NCBI RefSeq assembly: GCF_001574435.1
Contig: NZ_LOCN01000007.1
Location: forward strand, 160,183-224,182
Length of the DNA stretch: 64,000 nucleotides
Reading direction: 5' to 3'
Source: Moritella sp. JT01
GTDB taxonomy: Bacteria > Pseudomonadota > Gammaproteobacteria > Enterobacterales > Moritellaceae
Shown here: piece by piece, positions 1 to 8,937 of the stretch
Numbering within the stretch: position 1 is the stretch's first letter
How the letters are laid out: the number at the start of each line of letters is the position of its first letter
Notes under the pieces: model-generated
The model's database searches: none
What the model was told of the DNA's origin: nothing
The model's input: the letters and a program-made list of their open reading frames with translations, nothing else
Position numbers and translations under genes: made by a program

Positions 1-42
1 AAGTAAAGTACCATCCATATCTAACGCGACTAATTTATACAT
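1..42 (-). CDS. HAD-superfamily hydrolase (Cof/YidA type), N-terminal fragment
   Basis: Only the first 14 codons lie in the window. On the minus strand an ATG at 42 follows a CTGAGG ribosome-binding site and reads MYKLVALDMDGTLL, the class-opening motif DxDGT of haloacid dehalogenase-like phosphatases; the form with an aliphatic run before DMDGTLL is typical of Cof-type sugar or cofactor phosphatases such as YidA. The aspartates would be the nucleophile and the acid/base. The rest of the gene is off the left edge, so subfamily and substrate cannot be judged. Confidence 0.7.
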   Translation of the reverse strand, partial: MYKLVALDMDGTLL

Positions 43-161
43 ACAACCTCAGGAAATTACATCAACAATGTCGTAGTTATATTACAACAAATAAGTAGTT
101 AATTCAGAGTGAAAGATAAAATAGCCCTAACACATCACGCTTTTATGTAATAAACACACAT

Positions 162-204
162 AAAAAAGCGGTGATATCGAGTTAACTCAATACCACCGCT
201 TTAC
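162..204 (-). terminator. Rho-independent terminator of the cold-shock-domain gene
   Basis: Read on the minus strand the stretch forms a long imperfect hairpin (GCGGTG...CACCGC, with a TTAA centre) followed by six T residues. It lies about 70 bases after the stop of the cold-shock-domain gene. The remaining bases between 43 and 275 show no gene. Confidence 0.85.
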
Positions 205-275
205 ATTCAAATCATGTCAAAAAGACCGACTTAGCTCAATAACACCGAACTATTTCATCGAGCTGTATCAACGAG

Positions 276-938
276 CTACATCGAAATTGCGAAAACAACA
301 CCTAGAATAACAACCGCACCCAGTAATAACAGTGGGTTAAACTTGCGTAATTGCTTTGCTTTCGCTTTAATTTCTTTACGATTCACACGCTGAAACTGCC
401 CTGCTACGGCTGTAATATTAGTATTAATGATTGCTACAGACTCATCACATTGCGCGTCGTTATTACACGGAACATCTTCTGTAACTAATGCAAAATCACC
501 GCTAAATGAATACATAGTGAAATCTTCACCACCTCCAGAGAAGGTCTTCTTTTCCACATTTGTATTTAAAATAGCATTACAACCAATATCTGCCGCCAAC
601 TGTTTAATATGGCTACGACCTTCGTTTTGATCTTTAAAGAAACGTGTGCTCAGTGTATGTCTTGCAACAACATGCCCGTATCTTGGTTGGTTGCTTTTTG
701 CAGTGAAAAAAGCAACTAACTGTTTTTTAAAGTTAACATCTGGTACGTGTACTTGTTTTGCGGCAAGGCCTTTAGATGTTTCTGTTGGTTCAAACTCAAC
801 AACAACATCCTTCACCAATTTAGATTCATTGGCTTTATCGAGCAAGCTCGACACATGTAAGAAATAACTCTCGCCATCATCGCCACAAATAAAACCAAAC
901 TTCTTTGCAGAAATGTACGATATAATTTTTCCTTTCAC
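276..938 (-). CDS. Cold-shock-domain protein with C-terminal membrane anchor
   Basis: A 220-residue protein. Residues 1-65 form a divergent cold-shock (OB-fold) nucleic-acid-binding domain: [10 protein letters not shown] stands for RNP1 and SYFLHVSSL for RNP2. Residues about 80-155 form a second region with [17 protein letters not shown], which recalls the YbjQ-like fold, though that is only a resemblance. A basic stretch ([15 protein letters not shown]) precedes one hydrophobic C-terminal helix of about 18 residues ([14 protein letters not shown]). The start is a GTG with AAGGAG nine bases upstream. The domain order suggests an RNA- or DNA-binding protein tethered to the inner membrane. Function is unknown; the domain call is firm, the anchoring is inferred from the sequence. 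Confidence 0.8.
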   Translation of the reverse strand: MKGKIISYISAKKFGFICGDDGESYFLHVSSLLDKANESKLVKDVVVEFEPTETSKGLAAKQVHVPDVNFKKQLVAFFTAKSNQPRYGHVVARHTLSTRFFKDQNEGRSHIKQLAADIGCNAILNTNVEKKTFSGGGEDFTMYSFSGDFALVTEDVPCNNDAQCDESVAIINTNITAVAGQFQRVNRKEIKAKAKQLRKFNPLLLLGAVVILGVVFAISM

Positions 939-973
939 TTAACTTAGCTCCTTCAGCATTGCTCTAGACCCTA

Positions 974-1477
974 TTAGGCCATTTCTTTAATTGTTTTTTT
1001 AACTTTCTTTAATGCCATTTTCTTTTTCAATGGCGATAGGTAATCAATAAAAAGCGTACCTTTAAGATGATCAATCTCGTGTTGCATTGCAATTGCTAAA
1101 AAGCCATCGTCATTGATTTCAATTGCGTTGCCTTCACGATCCAATGCGGTTACTTTCACTTTTGTATAACGATCAACATCAGCGTAGTAGCCAGGAATAG
1201 ATAAACACCCTTCTTGACCCGATTCGATGTTTTCACCTTCAACAACAACTGGGTTGATTAATACCATAGGTTCATTACGACCCTCTGAAATATCAATGAC
1301 AACAACGGCTTCTTTACGACCAACTTGCGTCGAAGCAAGGCCAATACCGTCTTCTGTTTCATACATAGTATCAAGCATGTCATCAATTAATGTTTGAACT
1401 GTATTTACATCTGTTACTTTTTCAGCTGGTATCTCTAATTTTTTGTTTGGTGCCGTAAGAATAGTTAATACTGCCAT
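974..1477 (-). CDS. def: Peptide deformylase
   Basis: A 167-residue enzyme that removes the N-formyl group from nascent proteins at the ribosome exit. All three family motifs are visible: GIGLASTQVG (motif 1, with S in place of the usual A), EGCLSIPG (motif 2, metal-binding Cys) and QHEIDHLKG (motif 3, HExxH providing two metal-binding His and the catalytic Glu). The length is normal for the family. It is not next to fmt, so it is probably a second, stand-alone deformylase. It lies 35 bases upstream of the cold-shock-domain gene on the same strand and the two may be cotranscribed. Confidence 0.95.
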   Translation of the reverse strand: MAVLTILTAPNKKLEIPAEKVTDVNTVQTLIDDMLDTMYETEDGIGLASTQVGRKEAVVVIDISEGRNEPMVLINPVVVEGENIESGQEGCLSIPGYYADVDRYTKVKVTALDREGNAIEINDDGFLAIAMQHEIDHLKGTLFIDYLSPLKKKMALKKVKKTIKEMA

Positions 1478-1662
1478 ATGCCTTTGAATCCCGGTTTTGT
1501 TAATTTATTACAAACGTGCGTATTTAAAGCGCCGTATTATAGCGCATAATAGGCTCTGGTTTCTAGTTGATAGCTTACGATAACCGAGAGATATTTGAAA
1601 CTTATGTATATTTATTCCCTGTAGAAGGCAAATGAATGCCCTCTAAGCGGTTTTTTGGTCGT

Positions 1663-1702
1663 AAAAAAAGGATTAGTCATCATTTCGATGATTAATCCTT
1701 TT
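1663..1702 (-). terminator. Terminator of the csp gene
   Basis: On the minus strand AAAAGGATTA pairs with TAATCCTTTT across a loop that itself contains CATC/GATG, and is followed by seven T residues. It sits directly after the stop of the CspA-family gene. Confidence 0.85.
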
Positions 1703-1716
1703 AGCGCATAATTAAT

Positions 1717-1920
1717 TTAAATAGCTGTTACATTGGTGGCACAAGGCCCTTTTTGCCCGCTACCCACTTCAAATTCAACTTTCTGGCCATCTTCTAATGT
1801 GGCATAACCAGATGTTTGAATTTCGGAATGATGCACAAAAAGGTCATTACCGCCTTCGTCAGGGGTGATAAATCCAAACCCTTTGTCAGCATTAAACCAC
1901 TTAACCGTACCTCGACTCAT
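1717..1920 (-). CDS. CspA-family cold shock protein
   Basis: A 67-residue single-domain cold shock protein. The sequence starts [17 protein letters not shown] with RNP1 KGFGFI and has RNP2 as LFVHHSEI; the length equals that of CspA/CspE. Family members bind single-stranded RNA and melt secondary structure, acting as RNA chaperones in the cold. It has a good ribosome-binding site (TGAGGAAA). The upstream leader contains small hairpins, as is common in cold-shock transcripts. Which csp paralogue this is cannot be told from sequence alone. Confidence 0.95.
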   Translation of the reverse strand: MSRGTVKWFNADKGFGFITPDEGGNDLFVHHSEIQTSGYATLEDGQKVEFEVGSGQKGPCATNVTAI

Positions 1921-2284
1921 AACGTATGTTTCCTCAGCAGACTTTATGTCTGAATTAAGCTTAGTTGAGGCGGACTTTTTGTCCAGTTTAGTTGTTAGAA
2001 GCTGATGTGACGATCACAGCGGATAAATTGAACTCATTTTGTAATCACGATAAGGATCCGTTTGCATGCTAAACTTATGATGCAACAACAAGACCGAGGA
2101 TTCTGGATTAACCCACCCTCCTTACCAGCAGCTAAGCGAACATTGATTATTCGATCCACTATACTCACACTCATTAACCGTATGCCTTGATATTGAAAAG
2201 TTTAAAAGTTTTTGATTGAGTTGATATACGTAAACCATTAAAGTAACAGCGCTTTATCACTCAGTCAGTAAAAGGAATCCGCGA
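1921..2284. promoter_or_regulatory. csp leader and divergent promoter region
   Basis: A 364-base gap between the divergent csp (minus) and ABC-like (plus) genes. On the csp side two hairpins are visible in the presumed 5' untranslated region: CAGAC-ATAAA-GTCTG and GGAC-AAAAA-GTCC. On the other side AAGGAATCCGCG is the ribosome-binding site of the gene starting at 2285. A 37-codon open frame at 2077 has no ribosome-binding site and was not called. Confidence 0.5.
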
Positions 2285-5200
2285 ATGGAAAAGAGCATTT
2301 TTCAGTTTATCTGGAAATATTCAAAAAAAAATCAGTTGGCTCTAACCGCTATTACGCTTCTGACCTTCCCCATTTTGTACATTTCGCTGGAATTACCTAA
2401 ACGCATTATCAACGATGCTATTGGGGGTACTGGGGAAGACGTTTCTTTACTCGGTGTGACATTGAGTCAGATCCAATTTTTGATGGTGCTTTGTGCTGGT
2501 TTTCTATTCGCTGTATTGGCTAATGGCTTATTGAAGATGCGTCTAAACACCATGAAAGGTGTGTTGTCGGAGCGCTTACTCCGTCGATTTCGTTTTCAAC
2601 TTGTCACCCGTATGTTGAGATTTCCGCGCTCGTATTTCCGCACCACAAGCCAAGGTGAATTGGTTTCTATGGTGACATCTGAAGCGGAACCTATGGGCTC
2701 ATTTATGGGCGATATGCTGTCACAGCCGGTGTTTCAGGCTGGGCAGATGTTGACAATTCTGACGTTTCTATTTGCCCAAAGCTTCTGGTTTGGGGTTGCG
2801 TCCATCTCCCTTATCCCGTTGCAGGCATGGATAATCCCCAAATTACAACGTCAGATTAATTTGCTGAATAAAGCGAGAATACAAGAAATTCGCAAATTGG
2901 CTGCTGATATTGGCGAAACTGCGGCAGGAGTCAGTGATATTCGTATGAATGGCGGGATGCGTCACAGACTGTCATTGTTTTCTCATCGTTTGGGCAATCT
3001 GTTCGGCATTCGTTTCCAGATTTATCAAAAAAAGTTCTTCATGAAGTTCCTGAACAACTTCATCAATCAATTAACACCGTTCTTTTTCTATTCTGTTGGT
3101 GGGTATTTAGCGATCAAAGGAGATATCACTGTCGGAGCCTTGGTTGCAGCGCTCGCAGCCTACAAAGATCTGTCGTCGCCTTGGAAAGAATTGCTGACTT
3201 ATTACAACCAAACCCAAGATATGGCACTTCGTTGGGAAGTGGTGATCGAACGCTTCGCGCTAAACACACTGGTAAAAGACGCTTTATTTGATGGCGAACC
3301 TGATACGCTTACCAGCCTTAAGGGTAACATCGAATTCAAGAGTGTGACGGTGCGCGATAAAGATGGGCATGCAATACTGGAAGATATTAGCTTGACCATT
3401 CCACAAGGCGCGCGCGTTGCAATTCAGACAAATAATGAAGCTTCTGCACTCGCGTTTGCAGATGTATTAACGCGCGAAGTTATCCCACAAAGAGGCTCTG
3501 TGCAGATTGCCGGGCACGAAATGAATGATTTGCATCAAACTGTTGTCGCTAATCGCATCGGATATGCCAGTTCCAAACCTTATATTTTTCAAGGGACACT
3601 TGGTGAAAATCTATTAATGCCATTTAATTATGAGCCTGTCCTTGGCGCAGATATTTCGGTTGATGTGACGGATTGGCAACAAGAGTCTGCCCGCGCTGGT
3701 AACAGTGTAGACCCATTTGAATCGGACTGGATTGCCCCCCAAATGGCAGGGTTTCAATCATGTAATGAGATCAAAGACTGGTGGTTCCAGTTGGTTGAAG
3801 CAATGGGTACCGATGATATTATTGTGCGTAGAGGCTTGCGATCACGCCTTGATCCAAACACTCAACAAGAACTGATCGAGGCGATTGTGCAATTGCGGCC
3901 CGAAATAGCCAAGCGATTAGCCAAAGCCGGTGTAGATGATATTGTGCATGCCTTTCATCCAGATAAATTCAATCCGGTATCTCCCTTGGGTAGCAACCTG
4001 CTTTATGCTGTTCCTACAAAAATGCTGACACAAGTAACCTTGTCACAAGAGGATAATTTCGTACAGATGTTGCAGGACGAAGGGATTGCAGAATATCTTG
4101 CACAAATGTCTGCCAATCTAATCGAAGGACTGACAGAAACATTTGGAACAGATGGTACCGATCATCCCTTGTTTCGTCGTTTGAATATGGATGAAGATCT
4201 TTATCACCAGCTTAGAGTGATCGTAGCAAAAAGACGCTTAGTTGGCCAAAGTGAGTTGCCACACGACGATTTTGCATTGATGCTGACAGTCCCCTTTGCG
4301 TTTTCCGCCGAGCAGATAGGACCCGCTTTCACTGATTCGTTCAAAGCGCGGATTTTGCAAATTCGGATGAAGAACGCGGCGGATATGGTAGCAAAGTTAG
4401 ATGGCTTATTTAAACCGATTGACCCACAGCAATATTTTCCTGTTATGTCGGTGCTTGGCAATGCCATTTTCGGACGTATTTCAAGTTTGGCCGGTGCTCG
4501 TGAAAAGTTGATTGAAGATACTGTTGTTGAAGTCCTAAAGGAACATGGTCTACGACGATTGGTCGCGCAATCCTTATATGATGTTGCGACGACTCAGGGT
4601 GGCGAAAATCTGCCTGCGGTGTTCAGAGAGCGACTGGCATTCAGTCGTGCTGGGATCAAGAAACCTGATATTCTGATCCTTCGAAATGCATTGGCTAGCC
4701 ATGATGGTGATGCCCGTGCGTTGACACGCGAACGTATTAGTGAATTGATGCCTAGCACCACTCAAATTTTCATTGAGAACCAATTTCATAGTCCAGAAAG
4801 TTATGATTTGTTCGTCGAAATTGTGGATGGGCGCATCGATGGTATTGCGCGTCAAGATGATCTTCAAGATGAAGATACGCGTCAGGATTTGAACCGCAAA
4901 TTACGCGTGGTCGCGCAGGCAGAATTATTTGCAAGGCTTGATAGAAAACAACAACGCCTGCTCGCATTTAGTGCCCAATGGCACAAAGTAAAAGCGGGAA
5001 CCGTGATTTTTAAAGCGGGACAAGAAGCGGATGCTTCCTATCTGTGTGTTAAGGGTTCATCTGGATTATACTGGCCAGAAAGTCAGGGCGAGCAACACTT
5101 GGTATCAGAAATTTTGCCTGGACGATTGATCGGAGATTTGGCTCTCATCAATAACGAGCCACGTCTATTAGACTTAATTGCACTAGAAGACAGTGTATTT

Positions 5201-5380
5201 CTACGAATCGGTGCCACCGAGTTACGGGCTGTGATCGAAAATGACGCGATGGTAGCGACAAGCTTGCTGCACTCAGTAGCCGGACACCTGTCGGAAACGG
5301 CGACAACACTGCGGGCTATACGCGCATTTGCTGCTGAACGTGGGGTCGATTTAACTAAATTCGATGACATGAATAAATAG
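2285..5380 (+). CDS. ABC-exporter-like protein with degenerate ATPase and cNMP-binding domain
   Basis: A 1031-residue protein. Residues about 1-330 form an ABC exporter membrane domain with several hydrophobic helices and the usual SYFRTTSQGELVS region. Residues about 340-450 start like a nucleotide-binding domain (HAILEDISLTIPQGARVAI), but the Walker A lysine motif is replaced by QTNNEASALA near 376-384. About 320 residues of unrelated helical sequence follow, then a relic of the second half: FRERLAFSRA where LSGGQ should be and DILILRNALASHD (near 793) where Walker B plus catalytic Glu should be. Residues about 880-1000 resemble a cyclic-nucleotide-binding domain. ATP hydrolysis is therefore unlikely in the usual way. 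Codons look more GC-rich than in neighbours, which may mean transfer. It stands alone, without a partner gene. Confidence 0.8.
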   Translation: MEKSIFQFIWKYSKKNQLALTAITLLTFPILYISLELPKRIINDAIGGTGEDVSLLGVTLSQIQFLMVLCAGFLFAVLANGLLKMRLNTMKGVLSERLLRRFRFQLVTRMLRFPRSYFRTTSQGELVSMVTSEAEPMGSFMGDMLSQPVFQAGQMLTILTFLFAQSFWFGVASISLIPLQAWIIPKLQRQINLLNKARIQEIRKLAADIGETAAGVSDIRMNGGMRHRLSLFSHRLGNLFGIRFQIYQKKFFMKFLNNFINQLTPFFFYSVGGYLAIKGDITVGALVAALAAYKDLSSPWKELLTYYNQTQDMALRWEVVIERFALNTLVKDALFDGEPDTLTSLKGNIEFKSVTVRDKDGHAILEDISLTIPQGARVAIQTNNEASALAFADVLTREVIPQRGSVQIAGHEMNDLHQTVVANRIGYASSKPYIFQGTLGENLLMPFNYEPVLGADISVDVTDWQQESARAGNSVDPFESDWIAPQMAGFQSCNEIKDWWFQLVEAMGTDDIIVRRGLRSRLDPNTQQELIEAIVQLRPEIAKRLAKAGVDDIVHAFHPDKFNPVSPLGSNLLYAVPTKMLTQVTLSQEDNFVQMLQDEGIAEYLAQMSANLIEGLTETFGTDGTDHPLFRRLNMDEDLYHQLRVIVAKRRLVGQSELPHDDFALMLTVPFAFSAEQIGPAFTDSFKARILQIRMKNAADMVAKLDGLFKPIDPQQYFPVMSVLGNAIFGRISSLAGAREKLIEDTVVEVLKEHGLRRLVAQSLYDVATTQGGENLPAVFRERLAFSRAGIKKPDILILRNALASHDGDARALTRERISELMPSTTQIFIENQFHSPESYDLFVEIVDGRIDGIARQDDLQDEDTRQDLNRKLRVVAQAELFARLDRKQQRLLAFSAQWHKVKAGTVIFKAGQEADASYLCVKGSSGLYWPESQGEQHLVSEILPGRLIGDLALINNEPRLLDLIALEDSVFLRIGATELRAVIENDAMVATSLLHSVAGHLSETATTLRAIRAFAAERGVDLTKFDDMNK

Positions 5381-5589
5381 CAATGTACAACTCTGTTTTA
5401 TATATTATGTATTAGGTTCAATGCCCCCGGCACAGGCTATACTTCAGGTGGTGGCAGGCGTCACCAACCCAATAACTATCAACATGCACAACTATAATTA
5501 TTGGGATGGTACTTTACCAAAAGAAAGCTCAACGGAATATTGGGATAGTGGCTCTAATCCGTTGATTTATACATTACAATCACCACAAA

Positions 5590-6258
5590 TCAAGCCAATT
5601 CAAGGTCTATCCAAGTATAGTGCCCTGCACTATTCAGCTCACCGGTTTTAATATCAATGGCGTTGGAAAATAACGGACTATCAAATACGTAGGTATGAAA
5701 TTCACCGTTCTCACCACAAGGATCGATACCTTCTGGTAAACTGGCGATAAACGCTTCATCAAAGACTTTACCCACATAGTCGGCAGATAAACGCCGAGGG
5801 TCAACACAGGTAACAATCGCTTTCTGTCCACCCGCTAACATATCGCTTGCAAGTTGTTGGGTATCTAATTCCCACAACGGGAAGATCGCTTCAATACCAG
5901 TGCCGACTAGATTATTAACACGATAGTTTTTAATGTCCGCTAAAAACAGATCGCCATAAGCAAAGTTAACGACGTCACGCTGTTTGGCTTTTTCAACAAA
6001 CGCATCCATTATCGCTTCGTATTCAATATTGCTGCACGGATAAGGAATTTCGATAATATCCAAAGGTAAGTTCATTGCTGCAGCCTGACGCTGTAACAAC
6101 TCAATCCGCACAGAGTGAACCGCGGTACGTTGATATTGCGCATTGACTGAGCAAAAGATACCAAGGATCTCAATAGATGGATCGTTCGCCAATTGCAAAC
6201 ACGTCCATGCGGCGTCTTTTCCGGTACTCCACGACACTAACGTTTTTTGTTTTTTCAT
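5590..6258 (-). CDS. PP-loop ATPase, diphthine-ammonia ligase-like (DUF71)
   Basis: About 222 residues. The N-terminal LVSWSTGKDA is the PP-loop pyrophosphatase signature (SGGKDS-like) used to adenylate a substrate, and the family signature region YGDLFLADIKNYRVN with later GIDPCGENGEFHTYVFDSPLF is characteristic of the DUF71/diphthine-ammonia ligase family. Bacteria have no diphthamide, so the substrate is unknown. A GTG lies just before the ATG; the ATG was preferred. The gene follows the Cys-rich CWC gene and the cobalamin-binding-like gene on the same strand with a gap of about 30 bases, so the three probably form an operon, which hints at a role linked to corrinoid metabolism or salvage. 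Confidence 0.85.
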   Translation of the reverse strand: MKKQKTLVSWSTGKDAAWTCLQLANDPSIEILGIFCSVNAQYQRTAVHSVRIELLQRQAAAMNLPLDIIEIPYPCSNIEYEAIMDAFVEKAKQRDVVNFAYGDLFLADIKNYRVNNLVGTGIEAIFPLWELDTQQLASDMLAGGQKAIVTCVDPRRLSADYVGKVFDEAFIASLPEGIDPCGENGEFHTYVFDSPLFSNAIDIKTGELNSAGHYTWIDLELA

Positions 6259-6291
6259 CACTTTAATTATCCAAATTACTCTATTCTTCGC

Positions 6292-6744
6292 TTATCTGTA
6301 AGCACAATGACGACAACCATTACCACAACAGCGAGCACGTTTTAAGTGATACCACTCACTAAAAACATAACGGCCATCTTCAATGGTAAAATCGATGTTC
6401 TCAACTAATTCTGTTTGATGACGATATGGTTCTGCTAGTGCAAGACGCGCTTTTGGTGAACCTGCCGCATTAAGCTGTTTAGTTATCTCGACGCCGATGG
6501 CCTTGGCTAAGCATGCTTTACACAAACAATCACTCAAGGTACCTAATGGCATTATGGCAGGTAAATCTTGACACCAACAACCACCCAGCTCAATTGCCGA
6601 GGCAACGCCACAACCAAATTCCGCTTGGCATTCTGAACATTGCTTAGCCACAGGAACGGGCATTGGCTCTACATTCTCTTCGATGTTAACAATTTCTTCA
6701 TCAACGACTGATTTCGTCATACTTTCAATTTCCAAGTTATGCAT
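6292..6744 (-). CDS. Cysteine-rich CWC and DUF5522 protein
   Basis: About 150 residues. The central part carries CSECQAEFGCG...GGCWCQDLP...CLCKAC, the cysteine-rich CWC pattern, and the C-terminus EWYHLKRARCCGNGCRHCAYR matches the DUF5522 pattern. The many paired Cys suggest a zinc or Fe-S site; no catalytic function is known. The frame is open further upstream, but the ATG at 6744 overlaps the stop of the preceding gene by eight bases (ATGCATAA) and has GTGAG before it, so that start was chosen; an ATG at 6720 is possible. Translational coupling to the cobalamin-binding-like gene is likely. Confidence 0.8.
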   Translation of the reverse strand: MHNLEIESMTKSVVDEEIVNIEENVEPMPVPVAKQCSECQAEFGCGVASAIELGGCWCQDLPAIMPLGTLSDCLCKACLAKAIGVEITKQLNAAGSPKARLALAEPYRHQTELVENIDFTIEDGRYVFSEWYHLKRARCCGNGCRHCAYR

Positions 6745-7558
6745 TCTCACTTTCATTTGCGTACTGCTGTTGCCATGCTTCGATAATAGCAACAAGTTGA
6801 TCTAAACCGTCGGTTAAGGCAGCTGGACCAGGTTGTAATATATTTGCCGATTTAACTTCAAATAATTGCTTGTTTTTAACTGCACTGATCTTGTCCCACC
6901 CTTCTCGGGCAGCGACATGTTCAGGCTTAAATTTACGGCCACACCACGAACCAATGATGATGTCAGGATTCGCATCGACCACAATAGTCGGATCTGCAAT
7001 AATACGGTTCTTCGCTAATGACTCTTTAGCAAGGTCGGGAAAACATTCGTCACCACCTGCGATCTCAATCAGTTCTGAGACCCATTGAATACCCGACATT
7101 AATGGATCGTTCCACAACTCAAAATAGACTTTAGGACGCTTGCTGTACTTAGTCGCATTGAGTTTAATACGCTCAATCTTACTTTCTATCTCTTGTAACC
7201 AAATCGCTGCCTTATCACTCACACCAACCAGACTTGCTAACATCATGATCATATTGAATACTTCTTCAACCGAACGCTGATTAAAGATATGAACAGCAAT
7301 GCCCTGCTTGATTAATTCACCGGCGATATCAGCTTGAATATCAGAAAATCCGAGAACAAGGTCAGGTTTTAAATCGAGGATCTTATCTATCTTTGCAGAC
7401 GTAAATGCAGATACTTTCGGATGCGCTTGTCGCGCTTGCGGCGGACGAACAGTAAAACCTGAAATACCTGCGATACGCGCTTCTTCGCCCAGTATGTACA
7501 GCATTTCCGTCGTTTCCTCTGTCAAACAGACTATCCGTTTCGGGTAGTAATCCTTCAT
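6737..7558 (-). CDS. BtuF-like cobalamin-binding protein without signal peptide
   Basis: A 273-residue protein of the helical-backbone-metal-receptor fold used by class III ABC binding proteins (BtuF, FhuD type). Typical features: RIVCLTEETTEMLYILG at the N-terminus, LKPDLVLGFSD, and a second lobe with PDIIIGSWCGRKF and ILQPGPAALTDGLDQL. BtuF itself is periplasmic, but here the mature-like sequence begins at residue 8 with no signal peptide, so the protein should stay in the cytoplasm. No BtuC or BtuD partner is nearby. It heads a likely operon with the CWC protein and the PP-loop ATPase. It may bind a corrinoid or another metal ligand inside the cell; the ligand is inference. Confidence 0.75.
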   Translation of the reverse strand: MKDYYPKRIVCLTEETTEMLYILGEEARIAGISGFTVRPPQARQAHPKVSAFTSAKIDKILDLKPDLVLGFSDIQADIAGELIKQGIAVHIFNQRSVEEVFNMIMMLASLVGVSDKAAIWLQEIESKIERIKLNATKYSKRPKVYFELWNDPLMSGIQWVSELIEIAGGDECFPDLAKESLAKNRIIADPTIVVDANPDIIIGSWCGRKFKPEHVAAREGWDKISAVKNKQLFEVKSANILQPGPAALTDGLDQLVAIIEAWQQQYANESENA

Positions 7559-7636
7559 TTTATTTAATCCGCAATTTAATTCGATTTACGAAAGTATATC
7601 TTGTTTATAGAAAACTGAATACCCAGTATTATAAGG

Positions 7637-8788
7637 TTATAGACCCATTACATAACCAAATGCGATGAAACCAGCAACCACTGCCATAATTGGTAATTTC
7701 AGTGTACGGAGCGCAAAGAAACCAACAATAACCGCGGCCATATCAACCGGACCAACAATCGCAGAGGTAAATACGGGCTGGTATAACGCTGACATCAGTA
7801 GGCCAACGACCGCCGCATTAATACCCCATACTGCACCCGCTACTTTAGGTTTAGCCGCGAGCGACTCCCATGCACCATGAAAACCCAGTACCAATAAGAA
7901 ACCCGGTAAGAAGATAGCAACCGTCGCAATTAACGCGCCCATCAATGGTGAGTTAACTAACAAGTCCGCTCCTAAGAATGCAGATAACGAGAACATAGGA
8001 CCCGGTACCGCTTGCGCAGCCGCATAACCTAATAGGAAGCGATCTGTATCAATCGCATCACCTAACGCTTGTTGTAGCATAGGTAATACCACATGACCGC
8101 CACCAAATACTAAACTACCCGATTGGTAGAAATCAGCAAAGACAGTTAACCATGCAGGTGAATTCGTTAATAACGGTAAACCCGCAAATAACACAGCAAA
8201 GATCACGAGTGGTAAGTAATTAACACTACCTTTAGTGGCGGGCACTGGCGTTGCTTCATTTGGTTTTTTAAGCTGCATACCAATCACCGCCGCAGCGATA
8301 AGCACCAGCATTTGCGTTAATAGACTCGGCACCATCAGTAATACCGCCGCCGTTGCCACACAGATTGTGACCGTACTGCGCTCTTTACAGAAACCTTTGT
8401 ACATATTTAACGTCGCATCTGCAACAACGACAACCGCTAATAATTTGAGTCCGTGGGTCATACTCACTAACCATGCTGCATCTTGTGTAGCATTGGTTGT
8501 TGCTAGAATATAAAGCAATAGAACCGAAGGGAATGTGAATGCGATGAACGCGGTAAAACCACCGATAACACCGGCACGACGTAAACCAATTGCAAAACCG
8601 ATCTGACTTGAACCAGGGCCAGGTAAAAACTGACTTAACGAAATTAATCTTGCATAGCTTTCGCTATCTATCCATTTTAATTTTTGAACAAATGTTTTTT
8701 CGAAATAACCAATATGTGCAGCTGGGCCACCAAAACTGATCCACCCCAATGTAAAAAACTGCCAAAACACTTCCAAAACTTGCTTCAT
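7637..8788 (-). CDS. chrA: Chromate transporter family protein (ChrA)
   Basis: About 383 residues with two homologous halves, each beginning with the family motif: FWQFFTLGWISFGGPAAHIGYFEKTF at the N-terminus and FYQSGSLVFGGGHVVLPML in the second half, plus SQFLPGPGSSQIGFAIG and AQAVPGPMFSLSAFLGA. About ten to twelve membrane segments are visible. ChrA proteins export chromate or related oxyanions from the cytoplasm. The ATG at 8788 has AAAGGCAAC upstream and was preferred to an upstream in-frame start at 8833. It is monocistronic as far as can be seen; no ChrB is present. Confidence 0.9.
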   Translation of the reverse strand: MKQVLEVFWQFFTLGWISFGGPAAHIGYFEKTFVQKLKWIDSESYARLISLSQFLPGPGSSQIGFAIGLRRAGVIGGFTAFIAFTFPSVLLLYILATTNATQDAAWLVSMTHGLKLLAVVVVADATLNMYKGFCKERSTVTICVATAAVLLMVPSLLTQMLVLIAAAVIGMQLKKPNEATPVPATKGSVNYLPLVIFAVLFAGLPLLTNSPAWLTVFADFYQSGSLVFGGGHVVLPMLQQALGDAIDTDRFLLGYAAAQAVPGPMFSLSAFLGADLLVNSPLMGALIATVAIFLPGFLLVLGFHGAWESLAAKPKVAGAVWGINAAVVGLLMSALYQPVFTSAIVGPVDMAAVIVGFFALRTLKLPIMAVVAGFIAFGYVMGL

Positions 8789-8937
8789 TACGTTGCCTTT
8801 TATAGCTGTTATGCGATACCAATTTCGCATCATTATTGTATTTCAGTTTTATGACAGTTATATGACAAAACCACAGGTTTGCAGCAAGTTATATCGTCAA
8901 AATCATAAAGCTTACTTTACGTTGAGGCATAGCAGTT

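Noticed and set aside
2077..2190. 37-codon frame MMQQQDRGFWIN...
   Set aside because: No ribosome-binding site and no terminator; probably chance.
5421..5651. Plus-strand frame MPPAQAILQVVAG... rich in Tyr and Trp, overlapping the DUF71 gene end
   Set aside because: No ribosome-binding site, no recognisable family; a relic of a phage or surface gene is possible but not supported.
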